Assembly: GCA_037447125.1 (NCBI GenBank)
Contig: JBBIHG010000019.1
Span: forward strand, 1-46,072
DNA length: 46,072 nt
Direction of reading: 5' to 3'
Origin: UBA2029 sp037447125
GTDB taxonomy: Bacteria; Chloroflexota; Anaerolineae; Aggregatilineales; Aggregatilineaceae
The translations under genes and the position numbers were made by a program. Every line of letters starts with the position of its first letter. Position 1 is the stretch's first letter. Under the pieces are notes generated by a model that searched no databases, had not been told where the DNA came from, and saw only the letters and a program-made list of their open reading frames with translations. Shown in pieces: positions 33,279 to 41,295 of the stretch.

Positions 33279-34427
33279 ATGACTGAGGTTTCACCCTCTC
33301 GCATACAGGGAAAGGTGCGCGTCCGCGCCGACATCGCCGCCATGCAGTCCTACACGCCAACCGCCTCGCTGGAAGTGTTCGCGGGGCAGTTGGGCATCCC
33401 GGCGGAACGGCTGATCAAGCTCGACGCCAACGAGAATCCCTACGGCCCGGCGCCGGGCGCGCGGGCGGCGCTGGCCGCGCTGAACACGGCGCACATCTAC
33501 CCCGACCCGGAGGCGCGCGCCCTGCGCGCCGGGCTGAGCGATTACGCCGGCGTGAGCGCCGAGCACATCCTGGCCGGGGCGGGCGCGGACGAGTTGATCG
33601 CGCTCATCCTGGAGCTGTTCATCGAGCCGGGCGACGCCGTGATCAACACGCCGCCGACCTTCAGCATGTACGCCTTCGATACGCCGCTGGCCTTCGGTCG
33701 CGTGGTGGACGTGCCCCGCCGCGCCGATTTCTCGCTAGACGTGGAGGAGATCGAGGTGGCGGCGCGCGAGTCCGGGGCCAGGCTGCTCTTCCTGTGCTCG
33801 CCCAACAACCCCGACGGCAGCCTGATCCCGCCGGAGACGATCGAGCGCCTGCTCGACTTGCCGCTGGTCGTGGTGCTGGACGAGGCGTACATCGAGTTCA
33901 GCGGGGCGAAGAGTCTGGTTCCGCGCGTGCCAGAGACGCCCAACCTGATTGTGCTGCGCACCTTCAGCAAGTGGGCCGGGCTGGCCGGGCTGCGCATCGG
34001 CTACGGCGTATTCCCGCGCGAGATCATCGCCCACCTGTGGAAGATCAAGCAGCCGTATAATGTGAACGTGGCAGCGGACGCAGCGGCGCGCGCCTCGCTG
34101 GCCGACCTGCCCTATTTGCAGGCCAACGTGACGCGGCTGACCGCCGAGCGCGAGCGGCTGGAGCGCGAGCTGGCGGCGATCCCGTACCTGCACCCGTACC
34201 CCAGCCGCAGCAACTTCGTGCTCTGCCGGGTGACGGGCATGGAGGCGGCGGGGTTGCGGCGGCGGCTGGCCGAGGAGCACGGTATCCTCATCCGCCACTA
34301 CAACACGCCGCGCCTGCAAGATCATGTGCGCATCAGCGCCGGGACGCCCGCGCAAACCGACGCCCTGCTCGCCGCGCTGCGCGCGATCGGGGAGACTTCC
34401 GAAGTTTCCGAGACTTCGGAAGTCTGA
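33279..34427 (+). CDS. hisC: Histidinol-phosphate aminotransferase
   Basis: A 382-residue PLP enzyme converting imidazole-acetol phosphate to histidinol phosphate. 'LIKLDANENPYGPAPGARAAL' opens the fold. 'AGAGADELIALILELFIEPGD', 'FLCSPNNPDGSLIPP', 'VVLDEAYIEFSG' and the PLP-lysine motif 'LRTFSKWAGLAGLRIGYG' follow. The C-terminus ends in a repetitive 'TSEVSETSEV' tail that a perfect 13-bp inverted repeat in the DNA (34393-34425) encodes; the tail is not part of the family fold. ATG 33279 gives a slightly long N-terminus. It lies 145 bases after hisD. Confidence 0.96.
   Translation: MTEVSPSRIQGKVRVRADIAAMQSYTPTASLEVFAGQLGIPAERLIKLDANENPYGPAPGARAALAALNTAHIYPDPEARALRAGLSDYAGVSAEHILAGAGADELIALILELFIEPGDAVINTPPTFSMYAFDTPLAFGRVVDVPRRADFSLDVEEIEVAARESGARLLFLCSPNNPDGSLIPPETIERLLDLPLVVVLDEAYIEFSGAKSLVPRVPETPNLIVLRTFSKWAGLAGLRIGYGVFPREIIAHLWKIKQPYNVNVAADAAARASLADLPYLQANVTRLTAERERLERELAAIPYLHPYPSRSNFVLCRVTGMEAAGLRRRLAEEHGILIRHYNTPRLQDHVRISAGTPAQTDALLAALRAIGETSEVSETSEV
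34393..34425. repeat. Perfect palindrome forming the hisC 3' end
   Basis: AGACTTCCGAAGT (34393-34405) and its exact complement ACTTCGGAAGTCT (34413-34425) with a 7-base spacer. It encodes the last residues of HisC and ends one base into the stop codon. It could act as a hairpin in the mRNA. Confidence 0.85.
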
Positions 34428-34489
34428 CGGCGGGGACGCCCGCGCAGACCGATGCGCCATGCCGAATCGGGTAAGCAAGGAAACCGTAG

Positions 34490-34510
34490 GGGCGCTGCTC
34501 TGCCGCGCCC
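34490..34510. repeat. GGGCGC...GCGCCC dispersed palindrome, copy before hisB
   Basis: GGGCGCTGCTCTGCCGCGCCC differs by one base from the copy at 42935-42955. The GGGCGC and GCGCCC ends are complementary. It lies in the 128 bases between hisC and hisB. Confidence 0.7.
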
Positions 34511-34555
34511 TCCGATGCAGCGCAGTATCACAATGGCGAAAGGACGGAGACCCTG

Positions 34556-35152
34556 ATGACTGAACGCACCGCCACCATCACCCGCCACACCAACGAGACG
34601 CAGATCGCACTGACCCTGACCCTCGACGGGACGGGCGCGGCGCAGATTGACACGGGAGTCGGTTTCTTCGATCACCTGCTGCATCACGTCGCCCATCACG
34701 GCCTGTTCGACCTGACCGTGCAGGCGACCGGCGACCTACATATTGACGCCCACCACACCGTCGAGGACGTGGCCATTTGCCTGGGCCGCGCCCTGGATGA
34801 GGCGCTCGGCGGGCGGACGGGCATCGCCCGCATGGGCCATGCTTATGTGCCGATGGACGAGGCGCTGGCCCGCGTGGTGGTGGACCTCAGCGGGCGGCCC
34901 TACGCCATCATTCAGGCGGACTTCAGCGCGCCGCTGATCGGGCAGATGCCTACCTCGCTGGTGGCCCATGTCCTGGAAAGCATCGCTTCCAACGCGCGGA
35001 TGAATCTGCACGCCGCCGTGCTCTATGGCCGCGACGATCATCACAAAGCCGAGGCGCTCTTCAAGGCACTGGGCCGCGCGCTGCGCGCGGCTGTGGCGCG
35101 CGATCCGCGCCGGGGCGACGTGCCCAGCACCAAAGGGACGCTGACCGGATGA
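34556..35152 (+). CDS. hisB: Imidazoleglycerol-phosphate dehydratase
   Basis: A 198-residue monofunctional dehydratase that makes imidazole-acetol phosphate. Metal-ligand motifs occur twice, as expected from the gene's internal duplication: 'FFDHLLHHVAHHG' and 'DAHHTVEDVAI', then 'LHAAVLYGRDDHHKAEALFK'. 'IDTGVGFFDH' and the end 'PSTKGTL' are typical. Length is normal for the bacterial stand-alone enzyme, with no phosphatase domain. Its stop overlaps the start of the ADP-ribosylglycohydrolase gene. Confidence 0.97.
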   Translation: MTERTATITRHTNETQIALTLTLDGTGAAQIDTGVGFFDHLLHHVAHHGLFDLTVQATGDLHIDAHHTVEDVAICLGRALDEALGGRTGIARMGHAYVPMDEALARVVVDLSGRPYAIIQADFSAPLIGQMPTSLVAHVLESIASNARMNLHAAVLYGRDDHHKAEALFKALGRALRAAVARDPRRGDVPSTKGTLTG

Positions 35153-36105
35153 GCGCCTTGCCCACGAACCCCGATCCCGCCCTGCTCGACCGGGCGCGCG
35201 GCTGCGCCGTGGGCGCGGCCCTCGGCGACGCGCTCGGCATGCCGCTGGAAGCCAGGCCGCCGCGCACCTTCAATCACCTGCTGCGCGAGATGGTCAACGG
35301 ACGGCTGCCCGCGGGCAGTTTCACCGACGACACGGAAATGGCCCTGGCCCTGGCCGAGAGCCTGCTGGCGCACCGTCCGCTCGACCCCGCCGACCTGGGA
35401 CGGCGCTTCGTCGCCTGGGCGGACAGCGGCCCCGACGACATCGGCATCCACACCTACCGCGTGCTGGCGCGGCTCAGGCGCGGCGAGCCTTGGGACGGGG
35501 CGGCGGAAGCGGTGCAGGAGATGAATCGGGATTCCGCGCCCAACGGCTCGCTGATGCGCTGCTGGCCGGTGACGCTGGCCTGCTGGTCGGAGCCGGCGGC
35601 CCTCCGCCGGGACAGCGTGCTACAAAGCCGCGTGACGCATGTGCACATAGACTGCCTGGCCGCCTGCGTCTTTGCCAACGCGCTGATCGTCGCCTTGTTG
35701 CGCGGGGCCGCGCCCGCAGCAGCGGTCAGCGAGACGCTGGCGACCGTCCCCCTGCCCGACGGTCTGCGCGACGCCGTCGAAGGGGCCGCCCGCCGCCGTC
35801 GCGAGGAATTGCCCAATTCCGGCTGGGTGCGCCACACGCTGGAAAGCGCCCTGTGGGGCTTGCTGACCACTGACTCCTTTGAGGAAGCGCTTGTCCAGGT
35901 GGTCAACCTGGGCGGCGACGCGGACTCGGCGGGGGCGGTCGTCGGGGCGCTGGCCGGAGCAGCCTATGGGCTGGCGGCTATTCCGGGGCGCTGGCGAACG
36001 GCCTTGCGCGGGGCGTGGCCGCCGCGCAGCGGGACGATCTGGACGGAGCGGGATTTTGTGACGCTGGCGGATCGGTTGCTGGCGACGCAGGAGACACGCT
36101 CATGA
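35149..36105 (+). CDS. ADP-ribosylglycohydrolase family protein inside the his operon
   Basis: A 318-residue DraG/ARH-type protein. It has 'GAALGDALGMPLEA' near the start, the metal-binding 'FTDDTEMALALAESLL', 'NGSLMRCWPVTLACW' and the second metal site 'LGGDADSAGAVVGALAGAAYG'. Enzymes of this fold remove ADP-ribose from proteins, RNA or small molecules. It overlaps hisB upstream and hisH downstream as ATGA, so it is translated as part of the his operon. It is not a known histidine biosynthesis enzyme; its position could reflect control of an ADP-ribosylated target or chance insertion. Metal ligands look intact. The substrate is unknown. Confidence 0.9.
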   Translation: MSALPTNPDPALLDRARGCAVGAALGDALGMPLEARPPRTFNHLLREMVNGRLPAGSFTDDTEMALALAESLLAHRPLDPADLGRRFVAWADSGPDDIGIHTYRVLARLRRGEPWDGAAEAVQEMNRDSAPNGSLMRCWPVTLACWSEPAALRRDSVLQSRVTHVHIDCLAACVFANALIVALLRGAAPAAAVSETLATVPLPDGLRDAVEGAARRRREELPNSGWVRHTLESALWGLLTTDSFEEALVQVVNLGGDADSAGAVVGALAGAAYGLAAIPGRWRTALRGAWPPRSGTIWTERDFVTLADRLLATQETRS

Positions 36106-36704
36106 TCGCTCTCATTGACTACGGCGCGGGCAACCTGCGCAGTGTGCGCAACGCCCTGGCCCACCTGGGCGCAGACGTGATCACCCTCGCCACGCCGGAT
36201 GGGCTGGCTGGCGCGGACAAGATCGTGCTGCCCGGCGTGGGCGCGTTCGGCGCGGGGATTGACTCTCTGCGCGCAGCGGGCTTCGAGGAGCCGCTCAAAG
36301 AGGCCGCGGCGGCGGGCGTCCCGCTGATCGGCATCTGCCTGGGGATGCAATACCTGTTCGAGACCAGCGACGAGATGGGCTGGCATCGCGGGCTGGGCCT
36401 GCTGCCGGGCCGCGTGACGCGCTTCCCCGCCGCCGGGCCGAAGGTGCCGCACATCGGCTGGAACCAGCTTCACATCCAGCAGGAGCACCCGCTGCTGGAC
36501 GGGATTGAGGACGGGGCCTACGCCTACTTCGTGCACTCGTACTACGTGGACGCGGGCGATCCGGGCGACGTGCTGGCGACGACTGATTACGGCATTGAGG
36601 TCGCCGCGGTTGTGGCGCGCGGGAATCTGTTCGGCATCCAGCCGCACCCGGAAAAGAGCCAGGCGGTGGGCCTGCGTATCCTGCAGAACTTCGTGGAGAT
36701 GTGA
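36102..36704 (+). CDS. hisH: Imidazole glycerol phosphate synthase glutaminase subunit
   Basis: A 200-residue class I glutamine amidotransferase that feeds ammonia to HisF. 'IALIDYGAGNLRSVRNAL' opens the protein. The nucleophile Cys sits in 'PLIGICLGMQYLFE', with 'VPHIGWNQL', 'YFVHSYYV' and the catalytic His/Glu in 'GIQPHPEKSQ'. ATG 36102 overlaps the previous stop codon. Its usual partner hisF is not in the window. Confidence 0.97.
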   Translation: MIALIDYGAGNLRSVRNALAHLGADVITLATPDGLAGADKIVLPGVGAFGAGIDSLRAAGFEEPLKEAAAAGVPLIGICLGMQYLFETSDEMGWHRGLGLLPGRVTRFPAAGPKVPHIGWNQLHIQQEHPLLDGIEDGAYAYFVHSYYVDAGDPGDVLATTDYGIEVAAVVARGNLFGIQPHPEKSQAVGLRILQNFVEM

Positions 36705-36706
36705 CC

Positions 36707-37429
36707 ATGATCGTCTATCCGGCCATTGACCTGCGGCGCGGGCGCGTGGTGCGCCTCAAGCACGGCGACCCGGCTCAGGAGACGGTGCACAGCGACGATC
36801 CGCTCGCCGTCGCCGGGCGCTGGCGGGCGGCGGGCGCAGCCTGGCTGCATGTGGTCAACCTGGATGGGGCGCTCGGCGAGGCGACGCTGGCGCTCGACGC
36901 GCTGCGCGCCATCGCGGCAGTGGGGCTGCCGGTGCAGTTCGGCGGCGGGCTGCGGGCGCTCGACGACGCGGCGCGCGCCCTGGACGCAGGGGCGGCGCGC
37001 GTCGTGCTGGGGACGCTGGCCGTCCAGCAACCGGACGTGGCGGGCGAGGCCGTGCGGCGCTTTGGGGCGGAAGCGATCGCGGTGGCGCTCGATGTGCGCG
37101 ACGAGCGCGTGGCGACGCACGGCTGGCAGCAGGTCAGCGCGTGGACTCCGGCGGAGCTGGGCGCGCGCTTCGCGCGGATGGGGGTGATTCACGCGCTCTA
37201 CACCGACGTGTCGCGCGACGGCGACCTGAGCGGGGTGAACGTCGAGGCGACGGCGGCCCTGGCGCGGGCGACCGGCCTGGCCGTGATCGCGTCGGGCGGG
37301 GTGGCGTCGCTGGACGATGTGCGGCGTCTGCGGGCAACGGGCGCGGTCGCGGGTGTGGTGATCGGGCAGGCGCTGTATACGGGGGCGTTCGCGCTCGAGG
37401 ACGCGCTGCGCGCGGCGGACGGCGGCTAG
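36707..37429 (+). CDS. hisA: ProFAR isomerase
   Basis: A 240-residue (beta/alpha)8-barrel enzyme that opens the ribose ring of ProFAR. 'YPAIDLRRGRVVRLKHGD' holds the N-terminal catalytic Asp. 'LHVVNLDGALG', 'VQFGGGLRALDDA', 'ALDVRDERVATHGW', the second catalytic Asp in 'YTDVSRDGDLSGVN' and 'VIASGGVASLDDVRRL' complete it. ATG 36707 is preferred to GTG 36701. It starts 3 bases after the hisH stop, with GGAG as the ribosome site. It is the last gene of the cluster; hisF and hisI/hisE do not follow. Confidence 0.97.
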   Translation: MIVYPAIDLRRGRVVRLKHGDPAQETVHSDDPLAVAGRWRAAGAAWLHVVNLDGALGEATLALDALRAIAAVGLPVQFGGGLRALDDAARALDAGAARVVLGTLAVQQPDVAGEAVRRFGAEAIAVALDVRDERVATHGWQQVSAWTPAELGARFARMGVIHALYTDVSRDGDLSGVNVEATAALARATGLAVIASGGVASLDDVRRLRATGAVAGVVIGQALYTGAFALEDALRAADGG

Positions 37430-37549
37430 CAGGCCGCCTCTTCTCAGCGCCAGCGAAAGCGGCGCGTGGGCAAGAGGCCGGCGGTCGCCATCATGGTTTT
37501 TTTGGGGGGAGTGGCTCCTGGACTTTGGAAGTCTGTGGCTCAGCCAGCC

Positions 37550-38839
37550 TCATCGCGGCCCTCCAGGCTTGTAGAAGCCGATAACGTATTCCTGATGCAT
37601 TCTGTTTTCGATCTGAGAATTCCGTTCCTGCCCTCTGCGGGCGGGCATCATGCGCCGGTCACGATCCAGGTGGCGCACGCCAATATGCGCGATCTCAAAG
37701 CCGACCTGCTGCCCGATTTCGGCCAGGCAATCATACGTGCGCGTATCTATGCCCCGAATGACCGAGCTACCCACTACGAGAATGGCTGCTCGTCCGGGTC
37801 TGAGGACGCGGATCATTTCGCCAAGCACCCGCGCCATCTCCGCATAATAGCGGTGCAACCCGGCTCCCTTGCTGCGATCCCTGGCAGCGATAGCCTGAAT
37901 GACTCCAGCGGTCGTGGAGGGTAATTCCTCCGTCCTGGTGCCATTCAGGGCCTCGCTTCCGATGTACCGCTTGCGATACTGGGACAGGACATCTAGCGGA
38001 TAGCCCATCCAGACGAGCGAGAATTTATGCGCCCGCATGTAATCTATGGCGTTAGCAGGATACGGTGGCGAAGTAACGACCAAATCCACTGAGTCGCTCT
38101 TGAGAGGCAGGCTCTGGGCGTCTCCGCAGCCCAGCACAACCAGGGGCCGAGTGGCTGGAAGGGCCGCCAGACTGGTCAGGTTCTGTTTCAGGCGCTTCTC
38201 GAATTCCCTGATCGGCGACCGGTACGGCTTGTCTTTGGCACGATGGGGGCGCGTGTGCGCCAGGTCGAGCGCCAGGGAGACGCCGCCCGATTTCGTGATA
38301 ATGACAGATGAAAAGGCCAACTCCAGGAAACTGCGCACGCCGCCTTCTGGCAGGGATTCAATCTGCTTCAAGAGGGCCAGCAACTCAACCTGCGCTTCTG
38401 GCGCGAACCAATAGTCCACGAACTCCTGGGTCCTGGCATCGAAGCGCCCGGCAAGCTCTGCCCGCAACTCATCGCTGTATTCAAAGGCAGCCAGCTTCGC
38501 CTTCCTGAGCATCTGCAATCCCGCCTGGGCAGCGTCCAGCGGGGCGACAGAGGTTGTTTTCGCATTACACAGGCGCAGCGCCAGCGGATCAATATCGAAC
38601 CCGACAGCGCAGCGACCGGCCAGCACTGCTTCCAGCAATGTGGTGCCCGATCCCACCATCGGATCGAGCACCACATCGCCAAGCCGAGTCAGGCCATCAA
38701 TGAACTTGCGCGGGAGTTGAGGCGGGAACTTGGCCGGAAAAGCGTGCAGATCATGCGTATACTCGCGACTTGAACTGCTGTGGAAGTCCAGGTCGCTCGC
38801 AAGCAGCGCAACCAACTGTGACTGATACGTTTCGGGCAT
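37550..38839 (-). CDS. DNA methyltransferase (SPPY type, N4-cytosine or N6-adenine)
   Basis: A 429-residue exocyclic-amino DNA methyltransferase using SAM. The SAM motif 'VLDPMVGSGTTLLEA' (residues ~57-71) comes first and the catalytic 'TSPPYP' (256-261) after it. A 'FPAKFPPQLPRKFI' segment precedes motif I. The TSPPY form suggests N4-cytosine methylation, but N6-adenine cannot be excluded. ATG 38839 is chosen because a TATAAT lies at 38888-38883, too close for the longer TTG start at 38917. No restriction endonuclease gene is adjacent, so it may be an orphan. It is convergent with hisA. Confidence 0.88.
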   Translation of the reverse strand: MPETYQSQLVALLASDLDFHSSSSREYTHDLHAFPAKFPPQLPRKFIDGLTRLGDVVLDPMVGSGTTLLEAVLAGRCAVGFDIDPLALRLCNAKTTSVAPLDAAQAGLQMLRKAKLAAFEYSDELRAELAGRFDARTQEFVDYWFAPEAQVELLALLKQIESLPEGGVRSFLELAFSSVIITKSGGVSLALDLAHTRPHRAKDKPYRSPIREFEKRLKQNLTSLAALPATRPLVVLGCGDAQSLPLKSDSVDLVVTSPPYPANAIDYMRAHKFSLVWMGYPLDVLSQYRKRYIGSEALNGTRTEELPSTTAGVIQAIAARDRSKGAGLHRYYAEMARVLGEMIRVLRPGRAAILVVGSSVIRGIDTRTYDCLAEIGQQVGFEIAHIGVRHLDRDRRMMPARRGQERNSQIENRMHQEYVIGFYKPGGPR

Positions 38840-38882
38840 CGGCGCTATGTCGCTCGTTAAGTCAAACAAGCCGCCTGAGGCA

Positions 38883-38888
38883 ATTATA
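38883..38888 (-). promoter_or_regulatory. -10 element for the methyltransferase gene
   Basis: TATAAT on the minus strand, about 45 bases upstream of the chosen start codon. No good -35 is seen. Confidence 0.45.
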
Positions 38889-38967
38889 CCCACTTGAGGG
38901 GAGCAGTAAACTTCCAACCTATGCTACAATGCGGGGTAAGGGCACGCCAGAGCGAAGGGACAGCGCC

Positions 38968-39906
38968 ATGCCCCGCCCCGAACCCGCTTACCGCCGCCTG
39001 CTGCGCGAGGGCGGCTTCCCCGATCGCGTCCGCGCGGCGCAGGCCGCGCTGAAGGACTGCGACCTGTGCGCCTGGGCCTGCCACGTGGATCGCACGCAGA
39101 AGATCGGCTTCTGCCGCACGGGGGCGGAGGCCATCGTCAGCAGCGCCTTCCCGCACATGGGCGAGGAAGACCCGCTGACCGGCGTGTACGGCTCCGGCAC
39201 CATCTTCTTCGCCCAGTGCAATCTGCGCTGCCAGTTCTGCCAGAACTACGAGATCAGCCAGGAAGGCAAGGGGCGCATCATCAGCGTCGAAGAGCTGGCC
39301 GAGGTGATGCTGCGGCTTCAGGCGGCCGGCTGCCACAACATCAACTTCGTCTCGCCCAGCCACGTCATCGCGCCGATCATCGCCGCCGTGCACCTGGCCG
39401 CCGAAGCCGGGCTGAGCATCCCGCTCGTCTACAACACCGGCGGCTACGATTCGCTAGCCGGGCTGCGCTTGCTGGACGGCATCATTGACATCTACATGCC
39501 AGACATAAAATACGCCGATCCCGTCCTGGCCCAACGCTACTCGAAAATCCCCGACTATCCGGTGCACAACCAGGCCGCCGTGCGCGAGATGCACCGCCAG
39601 GTGGGCGACTTGCAGCTTGACAACGAGGGTATTGCCACGCGCGGGCTGCTAGTGCGCCATCTGGTGCTGCCCGAGGGCATCGCCGGAACGGAAGCAATTG
39701 TGCGCTTCCTGGCCGAAGAAATCTCGGCCAATACCTACATCAACGTCATGGGCCAGTATCGCCCGGCGTGGCGCGTCCGCGAGCGCGACATCGCCCCGCT
39801 CAACCGCCCCGTGACGCGCCAGGAGGTCGAGGAGGCCACGGCCATCGCGCGGCGGGCCGGGCTGCGTCTGGACGAGCGCCGGAGCCGCATCCTGCGCTGG
39901 TTGTGA
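38968..39906 (+). CDS. Radical SAM protein (PflA-like activase family)
   Basis: A 312-residue radical SAM protein. The cluster motif CNLRCQFC has Cys84, Cys88 and Cys91. An extra N-terminal set of Cys (31, 34, 38, 49; 'CDLCAWACHVDR..GFC') may bind a second cluster or zinc. 'GGYDSLAGLRLLDGIIDIYMPDIKY' and 'INVMGQYRPAWR' resemble the COG1313 branch of uncharacterised PflA-like activases. ATG 38968 begins the conserved N-terminus. It is followed at 33 bases by the EF-Tu-domain-like gene on the same strand. The target protein is unknown. Confidence 0.85.
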   Translation: MPRPEPAYRRLLREGGFPDRVRAAQAALKDCDLCAWACHVDRTQKIGFCRTGAEAIVSSAFPHMGEEDPLTGVYGSGTIFFAQCNLRCQFCQNYEISQEGKGRIISVEELAEVMLRLQAAGCHNINFVSPSHVIAPIIAAVHLAAEAGLSIPLVYNTGGYDSLAGLRLLDGIIDIYMPDIKYADPVLAQRYSKIPDYPVHNQAAVREMHRQVGDLQLDNEGIATRGLLVRHLVLPEGIAGTEAIVRFLAEEISANTYINVMGQYRPAWRVRERDIAPLNRPVTRQEVEEATAIARRAGLRLDERRSRILRWL

Positions 39907-39939
39907 AGCGGCAGTCGCCGCCTGGGAAGGAGGAACGCT

Positions 39940-40194
39940 GTGGACTATCGTTATGTAGGCGTCGTGACCCACTACTTCACCCGCATTGGTGTGGCGGCCA
40001 TCCTGCTCGACGACGAGCTGTACCTCGAAGACTGGGTACTCTTCAACGGACCGCATACCCAGTTCGAGCAGCAGGTACTCTCGATGCAGATCAACCACCA
40101 GGCCGTTGATCAGGGGATGCCCGGCGAAGAAGTCGCCGTCCAGGTGGATGACGTGGTGCGCGCCGGCGACGAGGTGTACGTGATCGAAGACTGA
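39940..40194 (+). CDS. Small EF-Tu domain-2-like protein
   Basis: An 84-residue beta-barrel protein like the 'translation elongation factor-like' family, a stand-alone relative of EF-Tu domain 2. 'VGVVTHYFTRIGVAAILL', 'TQFEQQVLSMQINHQAVD' and 'GEEVAVQVDDVVRAGDEVYVI' match the domain's strands. The start is GTG 39940, with GGAGGAACG upstream. In many genomes this family sits near U32-type peptidases; here it follows a radical SAM gene. It converges with the next gene at only 8 bases. Function unknown. Confidence 0.82.
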   Translation: MDYRYVGVVTHYFTRIGVAAILLDDELYLEDWVLFNGPHTQFEQQVLSMQINHQAVDQGMPGEEVAVQVDDVVRAGDEVYVIED

Positions 40195-40202
40195 TGCGCC
40201 GC

Positions 40203-40877
40203 TCAGCCCAGGTCCTTGGCTCCCGATAAGCTGGCGATGGCCCGCCGCGGGCTGTCGGCCTCAGTGCCCAGTTCCTCGTCGGCGAACTGGTAGTCGCTCT
40301 TGCGGATGTACTCGGCCAGCTCGCTCTGCAGCCGCCACCAGATGGCCTGCTGGAGGGCCAGCAGCCGCGCTTTGGCTGGCGTGCTGGCGCGCGAGTCGAG
40401 CGCCGCGCGCAGGTGAGACAGGCACAGCCCCGCCGACGCGCCGAATCCCTGGGCGAAGGCTGGCTCATCCAGGTGGTCGAACAGGCTGCGCAGCAGGTGT
40501 TCCTCGACAGTTGCGCGGTGCGCGCAGACGGGGCATGTCGCCTTAGGCTTGAGCGCCTCGGTTGCTGCCGCGACCTGCCGCCGCCCGCTGTCCGCTTTGA
40601 TCTCGCCCATGTCCTTCAGCAGGTTGCGCACCAATCCCTCATAGAGCAGGGCGATGCCCAGCGCGCTGGCGTTGATCTGGTCGAGGGCGTGCCAGGCGTG
40701 CGTCGCGCAAAAGCCGCGCGCATCGCGCACGGCAAAATGGGTTGCCGGCTCGTTGGCGTACTCATAGACCAGGCTGCCAATGTGAGCGTGCACACTGTCC
40801 GCCACGAGACGGCAGACGGGGCAGCCGGACTGCTCAAATGCGTGGAGCAACTGGTGGGCGCGAGCCGAAAGAGCCAT
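40203..40877 (-). CDS. Protein with duplicated CxxC...CxxH zinc-binding modules (DUF6062-like)
   Basis: A 224-residue soluble helical protein. Two similar halves each have a Cys pair and a later Cys-His pair: C19/C22 (CPVC) with C57/H60 (FCATH), then C115/C118 (CPVC) with C152/H155 (LCLSH). This suggests two zinc sites made by internal duplication. The pattern recalls DUF6062-type proteins, a family of unknown function. ATG 40877 is chosen because a TATAAT (40922-40917 on the minus strand) stands 40 bases upstream. It faces the EF-like gene convergently. Confidence 0.7.
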   Translation of the reverse strand: MALSARAHQLLHAFEQSGCPVCRLVADSVHAHIGSLVYEYANEPATHFAVRDARGFCATHAWHALDQINASALGIALLYEGLVRNLLKDMGEIKADSGRRQVAAATEALKPKATCPVCAHRATVEEHLLRSLFDHLDEPAFAQGFGASAGLCLSHLRAALDSRASTPAKARLLALQQAIWWRLQSELAEYIRKSDYQFADEELGTEADSPRRAIASLSGAKDLG

Positions 40878-40942
40878 TGAAGACCATCCCCTGTGATCGC
40901 TGCATCTGGCGCGCCGATTATACCGCGACCCGCCAACGAGTA

Positions 40943-40971
40943 TTGCGCTGTGGAGTTGCATCCTGTAAGAT
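40943..40971 (+). promoter_or_regulatory. Promoter of the tRNA pair
   Basis: TTGCGC (40943-40948), a 17-base spacer, TAAGAT (40966-40971), 18 bases before tRNA-Gly. Confidence 0.5.
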
Positions 40972-40989
40972 TAGGGCAGAATGGTTGCT

Positions 40990-41060
40990 GCGGGCATGGT
41001 GTAGCGGTAACACAACAGCCTTCCAAGCTGTTGTCACGGGTTCGAGTCCCGTTGCCCGCT
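40990..41060 (+). tRNA. tRNA-Gly (anticodon TCC)
   Basis: The acceptor stem GCGGGCA pairs with TGCCCGC. The anticodon loop CTTCCAA holds TCC, and the T-arm GTTCGAGTC is intact. 71 bases with a T discriminator; no encoded CCA. Confidence 0.95.
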
Positions 41061-41101
41061 CTGCGAGCGCCCGGCGCTTTGGCTGGGCGCTGAGTTTAGC
41101 A

Positions 41102-41174
41102 GGGCCCGTAGCTCAGCGGTGAGAGCAGCCGGCTCATAACCGGTCGGTCGCAGGTTCGAATCCTGCCGGGCCCA
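41102..41174 (+). tRNA. tRNA with CAT anticodon (elongator Met, or Ile2)
   Basis: GGGCCCG pairs fully with CGGGCCC, the D-arm is GCTCAGCGGTGAGAGC, the anticodon loop CTCATAA gives CAT, and the T-arm is GGTTCGAATCC. The fully paired first base pair argues against initiator tRNA. Elongator Met cannot be told from lysidine-modified Ile by eye. No encoded CCA. Confidence 0.93.
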
Positions 41175-41188
41175 CTCTCCCCCTCCTT

Positions 41189-41216
41189 GCCGCGAGACAG
41201 CCTCGCGGCCTTTCTC
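41189..41216 (+). terminator. Terminator of the tRNA transcript
   Basis: GCCGCGAG (41189-41196) pairs with CTCGCGGC (41202-41209), followed by a pyrimidine-rich CTTTCTC tail. Confidence 0.6.
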
Positions 41217-41232
41217 TCTCCCGCAACCACAC

Positions 41233-41265
41233 AAAAACAGGGGCATCCCTTTCAGGATGCCCCTG
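41233..41265 (-). terminator. Terminator of the TolB-like gene
   Basis: On the minus strand an 11-bp perfect stem (41265-41255 with 41248-41238) and a run of five T (41237-41233), 31 bases after the stop codon at 41296. Confidence 0.85.
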
Positions 41266-41295
41266 CCGCTAGCTGGGGATGGAATGGGCCGCTGG

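Noticed and set aside
37470..37510. A terminator after hisA based on the T7 run near 37497
   Set aside because: The T-run has no stable stem directly before it; GCCTCTT/AAGAGGC upstream is too far away.
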